A DNA stretch of 58,623 nt from Ascoidea tarda (nom. inval.) (Eukaryota; Ascomycota; Saccharomycetes; Ascoideales; Ascoideaceae), in contig JAKTTS010000028.1 of NCBI GenBank assembly GCA_030560485.1, forward strand, positions 1-58,623, read 5' to 3'. The notes under the pieces are model-generated. The model had not been told where the DNA came from, made no database searches, and was given only the letters and a program-made list of their open reading frames with translations. Below, in pieces: positions 21,255-33,707 of the stretch. Within the stretch, counting starts at the first letter, position 1. Every line of letters starts with the position of its first letter. Position numbers and translations under genes: made by a program.

Positions 21255-23814
21255 TGGAATAATATTTTATTTTATTTTATTTTAATTACGAATTGTTGGG
21301 TTTTTGTTATACTGGTTTAACTTGAGATTGAAAATAATTGGAGGAGAATTGCTCGATATTTATATTATCTTTGGCCATTTGCTTTAGTTAAAGAAATGTG
21401 CTTTTCAGTTGCAAGACTGATCAAAATTAGTCGAATTTTTGCTTTTAGGATAGATTTGAAATCATGATGACAGTTTTTTTTGGAAATATAGATTAAAACA
21501 ATAAGATTTGAAAACAAGAGCATGAAGCATTCTAATTCCCTAATCCAATACGAAAGAAGAAGACTAATTTGAATTAGGACAGAGAGGAATTGGTGTGAGA
21601 GCTCTTGATACTGGTAATCAAAAGCTATTTTTATCTGCTAACGGACTAAAAGATGAGCCAAATTGTGTGCATTTATCGATCTCTATTGTTCTGTTGCAGT
21701 ATGCGTAAATCTGCAGAAAAAGGCAGTGGCTAATGGGCGATGGAAGCTCGAAAGTGTTCTGTGGACAGCTGTCTGGTTTTGTCACCACATCCAGCAGAAT
21801 CAACTCTGGCGGGATCCTGATTTCCAAACAGATTGCAGATGAACGCCATCGAAGAAACAGATCCTTCGAAAGATGACGCAAAACAAGCAAGGAGAGGATG
21901 CGTCCTCAGAATTAGCGACACCTGGTCAAAAACCAAACAGACAGTGGCTCCAGCAACTATTGCTGTTGCAACGTCCTCCAAGAAAACCAGTGGGCAAAAA
22001 TCAAAACAGTCTGTTCCAAAGTTTCAAACGATAAATTCATATTGGCCATAGGTCTTGTGACTGCCATTGCCAACTCGCAAAAAAAACCCTCCCTTGTTAT
22101 TGCTCCATGTTTCCTTTCAAGCACCAACAAGAAGACGTCTCAGACAAGTCTTGCCGCTGATTGGTTCGTTACCCGATGAGCTTTCCAGAACAGAATAGAA
22201 AAGCAGCAAAATAAGTAGACACTAATCCAGGACATGTATGGGTTAGAAATCCGCATAACTGAACAGAAAACTTACTAACGTATTGGTGGGAAAGACTTAT
22301 TTTGATGGTACTATCCAAAGGATTATCAAATCAAATTAACAGTCGTGAGCTCCCAAAATAAAACCAAATAACGACGGGTCAAAAAACTTGAACTTGATTG
22401 CATTTAGGGCCAAAATTAACACAGTTCTTCAAGAAAAATCATTTAAATTTTTCTATAATTTGGAAATAAATGATTTTCTTGAAAGTGGGTCTCATCGTAA
22501 TTGTTACTTTATCATAAATTGTTTTCTTGTTCTGATGTTCATTAGATCTTTATGCAGGTCTGGGGCCCAAATCATCGAGAGCCGGACCCCGCAAGAACCA
22601 CGGCATCTCAGCGGCGTTTGGTTTGTTGTAACCCCACTATTGTCATCTGCATTCTGATCCATCTCAAAACAGCTTTTGGGTGGTTTGCCACGCAAAACTG
22701 CTGTATTTAGTTTTAGGTGAACACCGGCTCTCAAAAACAGTCTCTCGGCAACTGACACATTTCCCAAAACAGAACGTGCGTGCGAGCTCTCGGCTAATGA
22801 GCAGGGCAGCAACCAATCAGAGCGTGCAGCATGCTCAAACACGATCACGTGCGCATGCGATTAAACGGTCACTGTCTAAACAATAAGTCTGGCGATGGAG
22901 TCGAGGATTGGGAAAGACATGTGAGTGCTGGAAAGCAATCTCTGGGGAACGAGCCCAGTCACTTTTGGTGGGAGCTGATAAAGACGACGGAGATGGAAGC
23001 ATTGGTTCTGCAAATTGGGAAATGATAAAGCACTTGTCTTATTGTTCTTATCGACACTGTTTGGTTATTGCTGTGATAACTGTGATAATAATTGTGATTA
23101 GATAACCACAAGCCAAATAAAGTTGTTTGGCCGTTTTTCTTTTGTGTTATATAACACAGTATCATGTTCATCCTGTTTTCCTAACGAATTAAGTTGTTTA
23201 GTGGTTTCTTTTGCTGAATTATAATAACACATAAAAAGAAAAAAAAAGAAAACCTGACAAACCTATTAGTAAGATTTCCATTGAAAAAGTCCATTTTCGT
23301 TAATTTTTTTCTTTTTTATTGTCGTTTCCGATTTAAAATCACTTTAGATTAAAATTATAAAATCGATTAAAATTTGATTAAAAATAAAAAAGACAAAAAA
23401 ATCAAGAGAGAAAAAAAAACTAAGCAAAGTTTATTTGTTTTTTGCTCTGAGACAAACCAGCTGGAATATCTTATAAAAAGACGTATTTCCTATTCCATTC
23501 GTTAAGTTCAATTTGTTTAACCTTTATTATCAGCTCATCATCATTGATATTCAGATAATGAATATTACTTCACTCAGTCACCACACTTGTTATTTATCAA
23601 TAAGTAGCTGATTCATCCCCTTCCACTGAGAAAAATAGTTTTTATTTGATAATTTAATCTACATATATTCTCTTTTGCTAACGATTTAAATAGGTTATTT
23701 TATTTACTATATATTAAATACAAACAATTAAAAACAAATTCAACCAAATTCAGTTAGGAGAAACCCTAAAACTTGCATTTTTTTTGAGACTTTAGTCAAG
23801 GAAAATCAGTTAAT
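21255..23814. other. 2.56 kb divergent gap without a recognised gene
   Basis: The longest gene-free stretch in the window. About 21600-22240 and 22540-22950 are richer in G+C than the flanks; 23200-23760 is very AT-rich with A tracts. Open frames of 60-115 codons occur on both strands but overlap each other and match no family I know. A TTACTAAC at about 22272-22279 resembles a branch site, but I could not build a convincing spliced gene from it. CCCCT, the core of the yeast stress element, occurs near 23618, about 200 bases before the next ATG. Confidence 0.5.
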
Positions 23815-24387
23815 ATGAATCACTCAAATGGTATAACCAATAAAGATAATCAATTTGACTATGATAAAGATGAGTATTGGTCTGTATGTCCATACCAAAG
23901 ATATTTCGCTAGATATAACAATGAACAGGTCCCAATAGACTGGCAAGATAAAATCGAATTTAAAAACAACTTCCAACTTATAAACGACAATCAAAATACA
24001 ACAACTGATAATAACAATAACAATAGTAATAATCATAATCATATCTATCTTAATTCAAATAAAAACATCTTTCAAGATTCTCAAGATTCTCTTGTTCTTA
24101 CATTAAACTCAGACCAGACTGTGAACTCCATGGTTTCTCCCATAACACCAACAGCCATTCCTACCCCAGATTATAATAATAATTTTAAAATTAGTCCCTA
24201 TTTGAATTCAAATTTCAAAATAAATGATGAAAACAACTTATTTTTCAATCGAAAACATCAACAAAAGGATCAACAAAAGGATCATCTAAACAAAATACTT
24301 CCTTTTTCAAACAGTATAAAGATGGTCAAAACAAACGATAAAACAAAATCCACCTTAAAAATTGACATAAATAGCACACAAAACTAG
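23815..24387 (+). CDS. Unknown 190-residue protein
   Basis: Not recognised. The N-terminus is the most structured part: DEYWSVCPYQRYFARYNNEQ (20-39) followed by VPIDWQDKIEF. The rest is Asn- and Ser-rich with SP and TP sites (VSPITPTAIPTPD near residue 107), as in phosphorylated regulatory proteins. A KDQQKDH repeat lies near 150. The gene has a very long upstream region, suggesting tight regulation. No membrane segment or signal peptide is seen. It could also be one exon of a larger gene, but I found no convincing splice pair. Confidence 0.55.
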   Translation: MNHSNGITNKDNQFDYDKDEYWSVCPYQRYFARYNNEQVPIDWQDKIEFKNNFQLINDNQNTTTDNNNNNSNNHNHIYLNSNKNIFQDSQDSLVLTLNSDQTVNSMVSPITPTAIPTPDYNNNFKISPYLNSNFKINDENNLFFNRKHQQKDQQKDHLNKILPFSNSIKMVKTNDKTKSTLKIDINSTQN

Positions 24388-25244
24388 ACCTATTTCACCA
24401 GAATTACTCTCAATCATGTCTTCATCTTTGCATACACCAACTACACTATAGTATTCCAGTATTTGCATTTTTCATACGCACCATGGATACTTGTATTATT
24501 ATAGAGGTCTGTCTTCATGGACTATCGATCACAGAGTATCGTCTTCATTTCTTTTTGTTCTATGCATTCTATTCACACTGCACTTAATTTACAGTTTACA
24601 TCTTTATACTTCATCTTTATATATGTCTTCATCTTTATACATCTTTACGTCTCCAACATTTCTTCCGCTGTTTTTCTCCGCGAAATGAAAATACACCGCG
24701 TTTTCTTCAACCACCCAAAAATGACTCACAGCGCGCCCAAAAAAAATCGCCCAGAAATAAATGTTGACGTTTTAACTTTTCACTTTGGAAATTTTTTGAT
24801 GTTTTTTATCTCTTAGTGATTTTCTTATATCAACTCTTTTCTTCTTTCCTCATTTAAATCCACATTTCTTCTCTATAGACTCTTTGAGAATTTGTAAGTA
24901 CTCCTACCATCCCTTCCTTTCTTTCCAGGCCCAGGAATCCCAAATTATCCTTCAAAACAGCATTCTTTGGTTCTAAGAAAATGGCTCATTTCATTACCCA
25001 ATTTCAAAACTAACAACTGTATCAATTGGATTGCAAAAACAAAATAAAAATAGCCTTCTTATCTTTTCCATCGCATATATATACACACACTTTTTTTGCT
25101 TAGAATACAATACACTTTGGCATTGCTGTAGTTCATTTTCACCTCATTTCGTTTTAATTGACCTCACTTCGCTCTAATTGACCTTTATTTATTTCAACTC
25201 AATTCAATTCACTTCAATTTCCTTTTGACTTTCCTATTCTTAAA
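24388..25244. other. Intergenic region and long leader of SES1
   Basis: T/C-rich on the SES1 coding strand. It contains a possible 5' UTR intron (donor GTAAGT at 24894, ACTAAC at 25009-25014, acceptor TTTTTTTGCTTAG ending at 25103). Just before SES1 there is a near-duplicate of about 22 bases (ACCTCATTTCG... and ACCTCACTTCG..., 25141-25183). Short open frames across 24491-24816 are Ser/Leu/Phe-rich and not convincing. Confidence 0.5.
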
Positions 25245-26642
25245 ATGTTAGATATTCAACAATTTATTGTAGAAAAAGGTGGTAACCCAGATCTAATTAA
25301 AAAATCTCAAAAGGCTCGTGGTGACTCTGTTGAAATCGTTGATGAAATCATTGCTGAATATAAACAATGGGTTAAAGTCAGATTCGATTTAGACGCTTTA
25401 AATAAAAAGCAAAACAAAATTCAAAAGGAAATCGGCTTAAAATATAAAGCCAAAGAAGACCCACAAGAACTTCTTAAGGAGAAAAACTCAATTGTTCAAG
25501 AAAAATCAAAATTATCTGAATTGGAAAAATCAATTGACACTCAATTACGTTGGAAAGTTAACCAAGTTGGCAATATTGTTCATGAATCAGTCGTTGTTGA
25601 TATGAATGAGGACAACAATGAGTTGGTTAGAACTTGGAAACCTGAAGCTGCTGGGGAAATTGGTGAAGTTGCCACTGCCACAGGTGCTCCAGCCAAATTA
25701 TCTCACCATGAAATCCTAACTCGTTTAGATGGTTACGACCCAGAAAGAGGTGTTCGTATTGTTGGTCATCGTGGTTACTTTTTAAGAAACTATGGTGTTT
25801 TCTTAAACCAAGCCTTGATCAACTACGGTTTAAATTTCTTATCGCTCAATGGTTATACCCCATTGCAAGCTCCTGTCATGATGAACAAAGATGTTATGGC
25901 CAAGACTGCTCAATTATCTCAATTTGATGAAGAATTGTATAAAGTTATTGATGGTGAAGACGAAAAATACTTGATCGCTACATCAGAACAACCAATTTCT
26001 GCTTACCATGCAAATGAATGGTTTGAATCACCAGCAGACCAATTGCCAATTAGATATGCTGGCTATTCATCCTGCTTTAGAAGAGAAGCTGGCTCCCACG
26101 GTAAAGATGCTTGGGGTATTTTCAGAGTTCATGCTTTTGAAAAAATTGAACAATTTTGTCTTACTGAACCTGATAAATCCTGGGCTGAATTTGATAGAAT
26201 GATCGGACTCTCTGAAAAATTCTATCAAAGCTTAAATTTACCTTACAGGGTCGTTGGTATTGTCTCTGGTGAATTAAATAACGCTGCTGCTAAAAAATAC
26301 GACCTCGAAGCATGGTTTCCATTCCAAAAAGAATACAAAGAATTGGTTTCTTGTTCCAACTGTACCGATTACCAATCAAGAAATCTTGAAATAAGATGTG
26401 GTATTAAAAAGGGCCCAATAGCCAAAAAAGAATATGTTCACTGTCTCAACTCAACTCTATGTGCCACCGAAAGAGCTTTGTGTTGTATTCTAGAAAATTA
26501 CCAAACCGAAGATGGTTTAAAAGTTCCTGAAGTCTTAAGAAAGTATATTCCAGGTGAACCTGAATTCTTGCCTTTTGTCAAAGAGTTGCCAAAAAATTCC
26601 ACCAGCCAAAAAAAGGCTGCCAAAGCTAAGGCTAAGAAATAG
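25245..26642 (+). CDS. SES1: Cytosolic seryl-tRNA synthetase
   Basis: Class II synthetase charging tRNA-Ser in the cytosol, and in CUG-Ser yeasts also the Ser-accepting tRNA that reads CUG. 465 residues, near the S. cerevisiae length. It begins MLDIQQFIVEKGGNP and carries the N-terminal long coiled-coil arm (about 30-110). Motif 2 is at about 275-290 (FRREAGSHGKDAWG) and motif 3 at about 397-420 (NSTLCATERALCCILENYQ). It has a basic Lys/Ala tail like other yeast cytosolic enzymes. I found no CTG codon in the parts I checked. No mitochondrial presequence is present. It is followed by HIR3 in the same direction about 290 bases on. Confidence 0.97.
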   Translation: MLDIQQFIVEKGGNPDLIKKSQKARGDSVEIVDEIIAEYKQWVKVRFDLDALNKKQNKIQKEIGLKYKAKEDPQELLKEKNSIVQEKSKLSELEKSIDTQLRWKVNQVGNIVHESVVVDMNEDNNELVRTWKPEAAGEIGEVATATGAPAKLSHHEILTRLDGYDPERGVRIVGHRGYFLRNYGVFLNQALINYGLNFLSLNGYTPLQAPVMMNKDVMAKTAQLSQFDEELYKVIDGEDEKYLIATSEQPISAYHANEWFESPADQLPIRYAGYSSCFRREAGSHGKDAWGIFRVHAFEKIEQFCLTEPDKSWAEFDRMIGLSEKFYQSLNLPYRVVGIVSGELNNAAAKKYDLEAWFPFQKEYKELVSCSNCTDYQSRNLEIRCGIKKGPIAKKEYVHCLNSTLCATERALCCILENYQTEDGLKVPEVLRKYIPGEPEFLPFVKELPKNSTSQKKAAKAKAKK

Positions 26643-26933
26643 TTTGACTGATCCAGTTTTCCAACCAATTCTTATAAGCTCACTATTATGGGGCATTTTT
26701 CTATATAAATTAATAGCTTTTCTATAACTCCCAATTAATATACTATAATTAATGTTACGTTAAAACCACCAAATATAAGCAAAACTCAAAAGTTCAGCTA
26801 AAAAGTCACGTTCAAACAGCCATCGATATTTATGTTATCAATGCAAAGAAGAAACTTGATTCCTTTATTAACCTCTTCCACATTTTCCCTATTCTTCTGT
26901 GAATATCAACCCCATTATGACCGATATATAAAG

Positions 26934-29900
26934 ATGGTAAGTCTCAATAATCTATTGATAAAAAGAAATGTCCTTCTATTAATTGCCTGATATTTTATAC
27001 TAACTGCCGAATTGTTCTCGTTTTAGTCAAATTTCACTGCTTTAAATCTAAGTGACGATGAAGGCAATTCAGATATTGAAGAGCACACCAAAGAGATTCA
27101 GATTGAAGAGGCCTACAAAATATTCCAAATTGCTTTAAACCATCAAAAGACAAAAAACTATGATGATGCCTTAAAACAGTATAAAATCCTATTCGATTTT
27201 GATGTAATCTCTCAGAACAACCATTATTTTATATCACCAAACATATCAAATTTAAGATATTTGGTTCACAGAAATAAAGGTATACTTAATTTTCAAATTT
27301 TAAAAGAGGAATTGAACAAAGTTTCTTCAGAAAATGACCAAACAGGAACAGATATATCTTTTCGACCCTACAATTTTGGATTAAAACCTCAACACATTCA
27401 ATCAATAAGGACTACCAATTTAAATGCAAATTCAGAGAAAAATTTCAAATTCATTGAGCAAAAAATCTTTAATAAATCAGAATTTCTCCTAAGCAAATTA
27501 AAAAGCATCTTATATCATCTTTTAGAAGCCTTGAAATACTCTTCCTCTGATGAAGATGATGATAATTTAACTCAATTATTGTTTCAAATTTTTACATTTT
27601 TTGGAATTCAAAGAGCTTCAAGACTATTAATTGAGAATCAACTAAATGACTATGGAATTAATCGAATAAATTTACAATTTAACAATTTAATCAAAGATTA
27701 TAAACTATTACTAAACGATTTCACTGACCCTAAATTGAATGCTTTGAAATTAAATAAATACAGCAGATCTAAGTTTCTGAAACAGTTCTACAAGTTAAAC
27801 AAAAGATTGGATATTAAATTTAGTTTTCTAAGTGATTTAAAAAATAAATTTAATAAAAGTAAAGCTCTTAATCCCCTTAAAAAAGAAAAAACCATCTATT
27901 TAAAGTCTTTTTCTTGGCTAGATTTAATTGAAGGTATTGAAACTACATACTTACTGGAAACAGATCATACAAGTGATACCGAAATTGATTATCACAAAAC
28001 TTTAAATGCAAAACAAAAACCCAAAATAGTTCATCGCTACTACAATTATAATTATGGCCAGGAAGTCTTTTACAATTTGGATCCTTATTTATTTGATAAC
28101 AAAAATATAGAGTTCCCTTTTTGGGATAAAACTAAATTTATCGAACAATTTATAAAAAATGATTTTGATAAAGATTCATCAGAAATTCAGTTATTAAGCT
28201 CCAGCATAGATTCTGATCAAGATAACAGTATTCTTATTATATCTGACAGAGAAGCAGAACCTCTGAAACATTTTAAAAACCATAGTATTTTACTAGATAA
28301 TTTGCTGAATTTTCAAAACATTAATCATAATAAAAAGAATCTTAATATTAACACCGTTAATAATGACACTTCTAAATATAACGATAATAATAACAACAAC
28401 AATAACAACAATCAAGCTCACGGCTCCCTAAAAACAAGAAGAGGCTCACTTACAAGTGAGAATCTTCCTCAAAGAACATCAAAAAGGTTTAGAGCACAAA
28501 AAGAAGATATCAAAAATGATTTGACTGACAACGATTTTGAGCCACATTTTGAGTTTCTCAGAAAATTAGAATATTGCATGAAGCGTATAAACATATCATT
28601 TGAAAAGGGCAATATTAAGAACGATCAAAATAAAGATTTTCCGATATTAAAAAGTTCATTTTTAGACTCAAATTCAAGTTCAAGTTCAAATTCAAACTCT
28701 GATTTTGAATCACAGTTTAAAACAAAGAACGACATAAGAGATTTAAAATTTAAAGATATAGTTGAAACATATTTAGAAGACGAAAAGTCGACATTGAAAA
28801 ATACAGAAAATTTTGATGACTTTAATACCGAAATATCTATTGTTTTGCTTAGTTCGAAAAAAATTATTTGTGTTATAAACAAATGTCTAAAATCATGGAA
28901 TAAAAATTATTCTAGATTCCTTAATAGAACCGTCAATAATCTCAATACCAACTCAAAAAGTAATTTTCAAAAAGTATTTAAAAGCTCGACAAAAGTTTTG
29001 CTAAGTGACATATTAGGTTATTACATGAATCCAAATAACCAGGATGATAGTTTAAAGACTGTGTCTTGCATCGAAAACCAAAAAATGGTTAATGAATCCA
29101 ATAAAATTATAACTGATCTTGTTAATAGCTTTATTAATGGTCATATGAATTCGAATTTGTATGTTTTAAGGTTTTCAATTTTGAAGAAAATACTCAGTTG
29201 CTCATATAAAACAGATAAAAAAGTGTTTTTTCTCATTACAAATTTAAATTTTTCTGAAAAAAAAGCACTGAATAATTTGTTGATTACATCTCATCTTCAA
29301 AAATACATTGATTTTTATGAAAGCTTTATTTACAACTCAATCCGTGATGATTTTTTGTCTTGTATTTCCTCAGCTGATAGAAAAAAAGGATCTTGCAAAT
29401 CATCTTTTTATGAACTCCTTTCAATGTCAATTGCTATTTTTGAAAACTTGGTCGATCAATTTATTGATGTTTCTAAAAGCATATTTCACACGCTAAAAAA
29501 AACAAATATTCTTAAAACATCAAATAGTTCATTTTCTTGTCTGGTAACTGATCTTGAAAAAAAAAGATCGTTTTTGGACAGCAGAATAAATAAATGGATT
29601 GAAATTTCTTCTAAGTTATTTTTTGTTTATGAAATAGAAGACAATAGGGATATAAATTATGTCATATTGTTTATTAGATTCAAATGGGCAAATTTCAATT
29701 TTAGACTTGATTATATGAATGATGAACTATCCAAAAAGTCTACAGAAGAAGTTCATGAGGTTTTAGAAGAAAGTGGTGATATCAAGTTTTGCCAAAACAC
29801 TTATTTGAAGAGTCTTTTAATAAATATAAAAGAAAAAATATTGAAAAATGAATTGGATTATATTAACATACCTTATATCAATTATAAACATTTTCAACCT

Positions 29901-32900
29901 CTCACTCTAGATGCTATTGATATGCAATTGTCAAAAATAACTGTTTTAACCAGCTTCACAAAGCTATTTAATTTTCAAATTCAAGATTCTTTGGATGATG
30001 TTATTAATATTTCAGAATTTATTTTGGAAGATAAACCAACAAATACCGATTTATTTTCTTCCGAAGAATATACTCTGATTCTTTATTTTATAAAAAAATG
30101 TCCATTAGATATAAAATTGAAGTTTTGGCAGTTAATTTTTGAATTTCATTTCTTGAAAATTAAAGAAAATAGAAAAATAGAAAGTTTTGATAACGCATCT
30201 CATTCAAAATCCTTGGAAACTCACTTCTTATCAATTATAACTTTAATAATGGATCATTTAAATTCAAAAGAATTTTATAATTTACCATTTGAAAACAAAG
30301 CAACAGTTTTATTAAAACTTTTGTGTCATTATAGCTATTTTTGTGACTTGTTTACTACATATTTAAAAGAAAATTCATGGAATATTATTTCCAAATCAGT
30401 GATAAATAATATTTTTAAATATGTTCTTTTATTTATCAGATTTTTGCTTATTTTTCTTCTTCATGAAACAGCATCCTTAGTGATGCCTGAAAAGGTTCAA
30501 ATTGATTCTAATTTCAAACTATCTTCTAATAAGTTTTACGATATGATTTTAAATTCATTTACAATTCTTTATCTTTGCTATCGGAACATAATTGAAGTTA
30601 GTTGCAAATCGAAAGCTAACAAAGAAACTTATTATAAAAATGCTGTGAGCTTGTTAAATATTATTCATAATTATGTTGGCTTTAATTATTTTTGTAGTTC
30701 ATCTGGTGGTAAATTTTTAGAAATGGTTCAAGATATGTTAATTCAGGATTCACGCTATAACGCCGATATGGAAAGCAATATATTTCAGCTTTTACATTGT
30801 CGATTTCATTTGGATTTAGGAAAAGAGTATTTTTCTCCTGCAGATCATCATACTTTAGAAACAGAAATTGACCGAAGTTCTGCTCTTAACTTGAACAAAT
30901 ATGTTTTGAGAATTGCTTTTCAAAAAAAGGACCCCTATTTTAATGTTCCAAGGAATGATCTTAAAAATGTTATTGATGAATTTTATAAAGTTATTAAAGA
31001 TCCTCCTGACACAGATGAGGTGGTTGCTAGAGCTAGTTCTTTAGTCAGTACCTATCTTGATAGTTCGATTAGTGCAAGGCTCATAAGAGAGTCATTTTAT
31101 GGATTATCGAAAACCTGCTTGCCAATTACCAGTTGCGATGTTCAAACTTGTGCTAATAATGGTCTATATTATGTACAAGGTGTAATTGCATTGGCTTTAT
31201 TCAAAATAAGAAAAAGATCGCAACAAGGAAGATCAGCCGAGTTGGATATTGTTATCAAAATGTTTATGGCTGATTTAGGGTGTGGAACAAATAGAATTGA
31301 AAGCTGGTTGTTGCTTGGGCAGTCCTATGGCTACTTAGTTGAAGATGATTTGATTTGGACTTCTGACAAGTTAAACAGTGACAGAAAAAATTTTACGGCT
31401 ATTCTTCAAAAAAAATCACTACTATGCTACTTAAAGGCTATAAGCATGTTTATTAATATGAGTGAAGATCAAAGAAAAAGTCGTAAACCAATGATTACTG
31501 TATTGTGGTCGTCTTTTGCAAAGGAATTGTATAATGCTTGCATGCAACCAATGGATAGATTATGTTTTAGGATCACAACTCTTCCTAAATTTATGGTTGG
31601 ACCAAATGGCTTTTACGAAACACATTATGAAAGGCCTGTTAATTATATCACAATTTTGAAAGTAATTTTATTTTCTTTTCAATGGGCAACAAAACTTGAT
31701 CCTTTAAATTGGGGAAACTTTTTTTTTTTATCGAAAGTTCAGTTTAAATTGGAAGAAGATCTTGTTCAAGTTTTGAATAATCTAATAACCTCTTGTGAGC
31801 TATCAAATAAAAGTGGTTCATCATCTGAGCCTATTATTGAACCACATTATAGATTATGCTCTTTATTATTCAAGTTAGTGAAGAAAAAGAGACTTTCCAT
31901 AAAAAATGCCATTTATTATTTTAAAAAGGATAACAAATTTTTGTTAATGGACTTTACAGATGAAATAACCAATTTCGAACAGTTTTCAAATTTTTGCATA
32001 ATGGCTTTGCAAAGAGTGATATCAGCCGATAAGAAAAAATGGCATCACAAGCCTAGGTTCAAAATTGCAAAAATAATGTTTGAGGTTTTTAATGATGATT
32101 TCAAGGCCAAAGAAGAAATGTTGCATCTTATATCATTGAAGCAAACCTCTAAAAATCTTGTTCCTATTTGGAAACCAGAGAACGAAAGACCCGGGAAACA
32201 TTTTGTTTATGTGTATAAATATATTGATTTTTTCATAAAATTATTGATGAGGACAAATGATATGTTTACATTATTTGATTTATTGAAGAAACTTCGTCGT
32301 TTTGGTTCAAGTATGGTAAAACAATTACAAGTTTGGGAGTATGCGTGCAGTGTTACATGTCAGTTAATTAGAAAAAGAGCTAACATTCCAGGAGATTATA
32401 CTGATAGAGAGGTTTCAAATTTGATTTATAGCGAGTTTATTAAAGAGGCCGGTGACTTCAATGATTTCTTGGTGATACATAAAGAAAAAGAAGTTAAAAA
32501 CAATGCATTGTTATATTTTATGCTTTTTGAAATATCAAATATTAGGAGAATGAACAATGGATTTGCAACAACTTCATTTATTGATGATACATTCATTTCT
32601 ATATATTTAAAACTTTTTTTAAATTCTAAAAGTCAAAAGAAAATGGAAAACAATTATGGAACTAAGGAGAATTTTAATATGAATATGGTGATTTCTGAGA
32701 GTGTTGTTGGAGTTGGTGGAGTTGGAATGACCCAATCACATATTAAATCTAGGGTAGCAAAAAGAGATATTGTTCCTAGAGCATTAATTGTGTTAAAAAT
32801 TATAGACGAAGAGATTTCTGGTATCATTAAATCTGGAGTACTATTTGAAAAAGATTTGAAAATTCCAAATTCAAATGAACATAATGACAAGAAGGAAAGT

Positions 32901-33646
32901 ATCAAAATGCAAAACAAAAAAGATATTACGGATGAGAATGACGAAAATGAAGAAATAAAAGAAATAGAAGAATTCATTGAAATTGACGATGAGGACAGTG
33001 GTGACAATGATGATGGTAATGATGAAAACAATGCAGATTTTACTGATATTAATGCTGATAACGTGATTGAAATTGATATTGAAAACGAGAATGATAATGA
33101 CAGTGCTGATGATAGTGATAAATATGACAATGTTGACAATAGTGATGACGATGATAGCGTTAATCTCATTGAAAACAATGATGATATTTATAATAAAAAT
33201 AAAAATGAAAATGAAAATCGTCAGAGAACTGGTAAAGAAAACCAGAATAAGGACAGTGATGGTATTGAAAACAAAAGGAAAACCAGTTCGGAAAATAATA
33301 TAGAAATTAAGAATAATACTCAAAAAATGGATGAGAATTTTATTAGAAATGTTGAAATTGATAAAAAAGAAAAAGATAAAAAAAAAGAGCGACACGAGGA
33401 TAAAAAGGAAGAAAGGGAACAAGAAGCAAAAAAAATAATAGAAAAAGCTTCAGAGACAAAAAATATCGAGCTTATAAACATTGAATCTACAGATAATGAT
33501 ATATCGCTGAGTTCAATTGAGGTTTTACAAATTAATGATAATAATGATAATCAAATAGATGATGAAAGCGATAATGAAAGCGATAATGAGATTGATGATG
33601 AAAGCGATGATGAGAGTGATGATGAAAGTGATGATGATGATAATAG

Positions 33647-33707
<61 letters not shown>

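Noticed and set aside
21618-22848. Open frames of 60-115 codons in the 2.6 kb gap
   Set aside because: They overlap on both strands with no motif or matching splice pair. The region is reported as a finding, but these frames are not called as genes.
32654-33422. 174- and 183-codon minus-strand frames inside HIR3
   Set aside because: Mirror frames of acidic low-complexity coding sequence; no independent start context or family.
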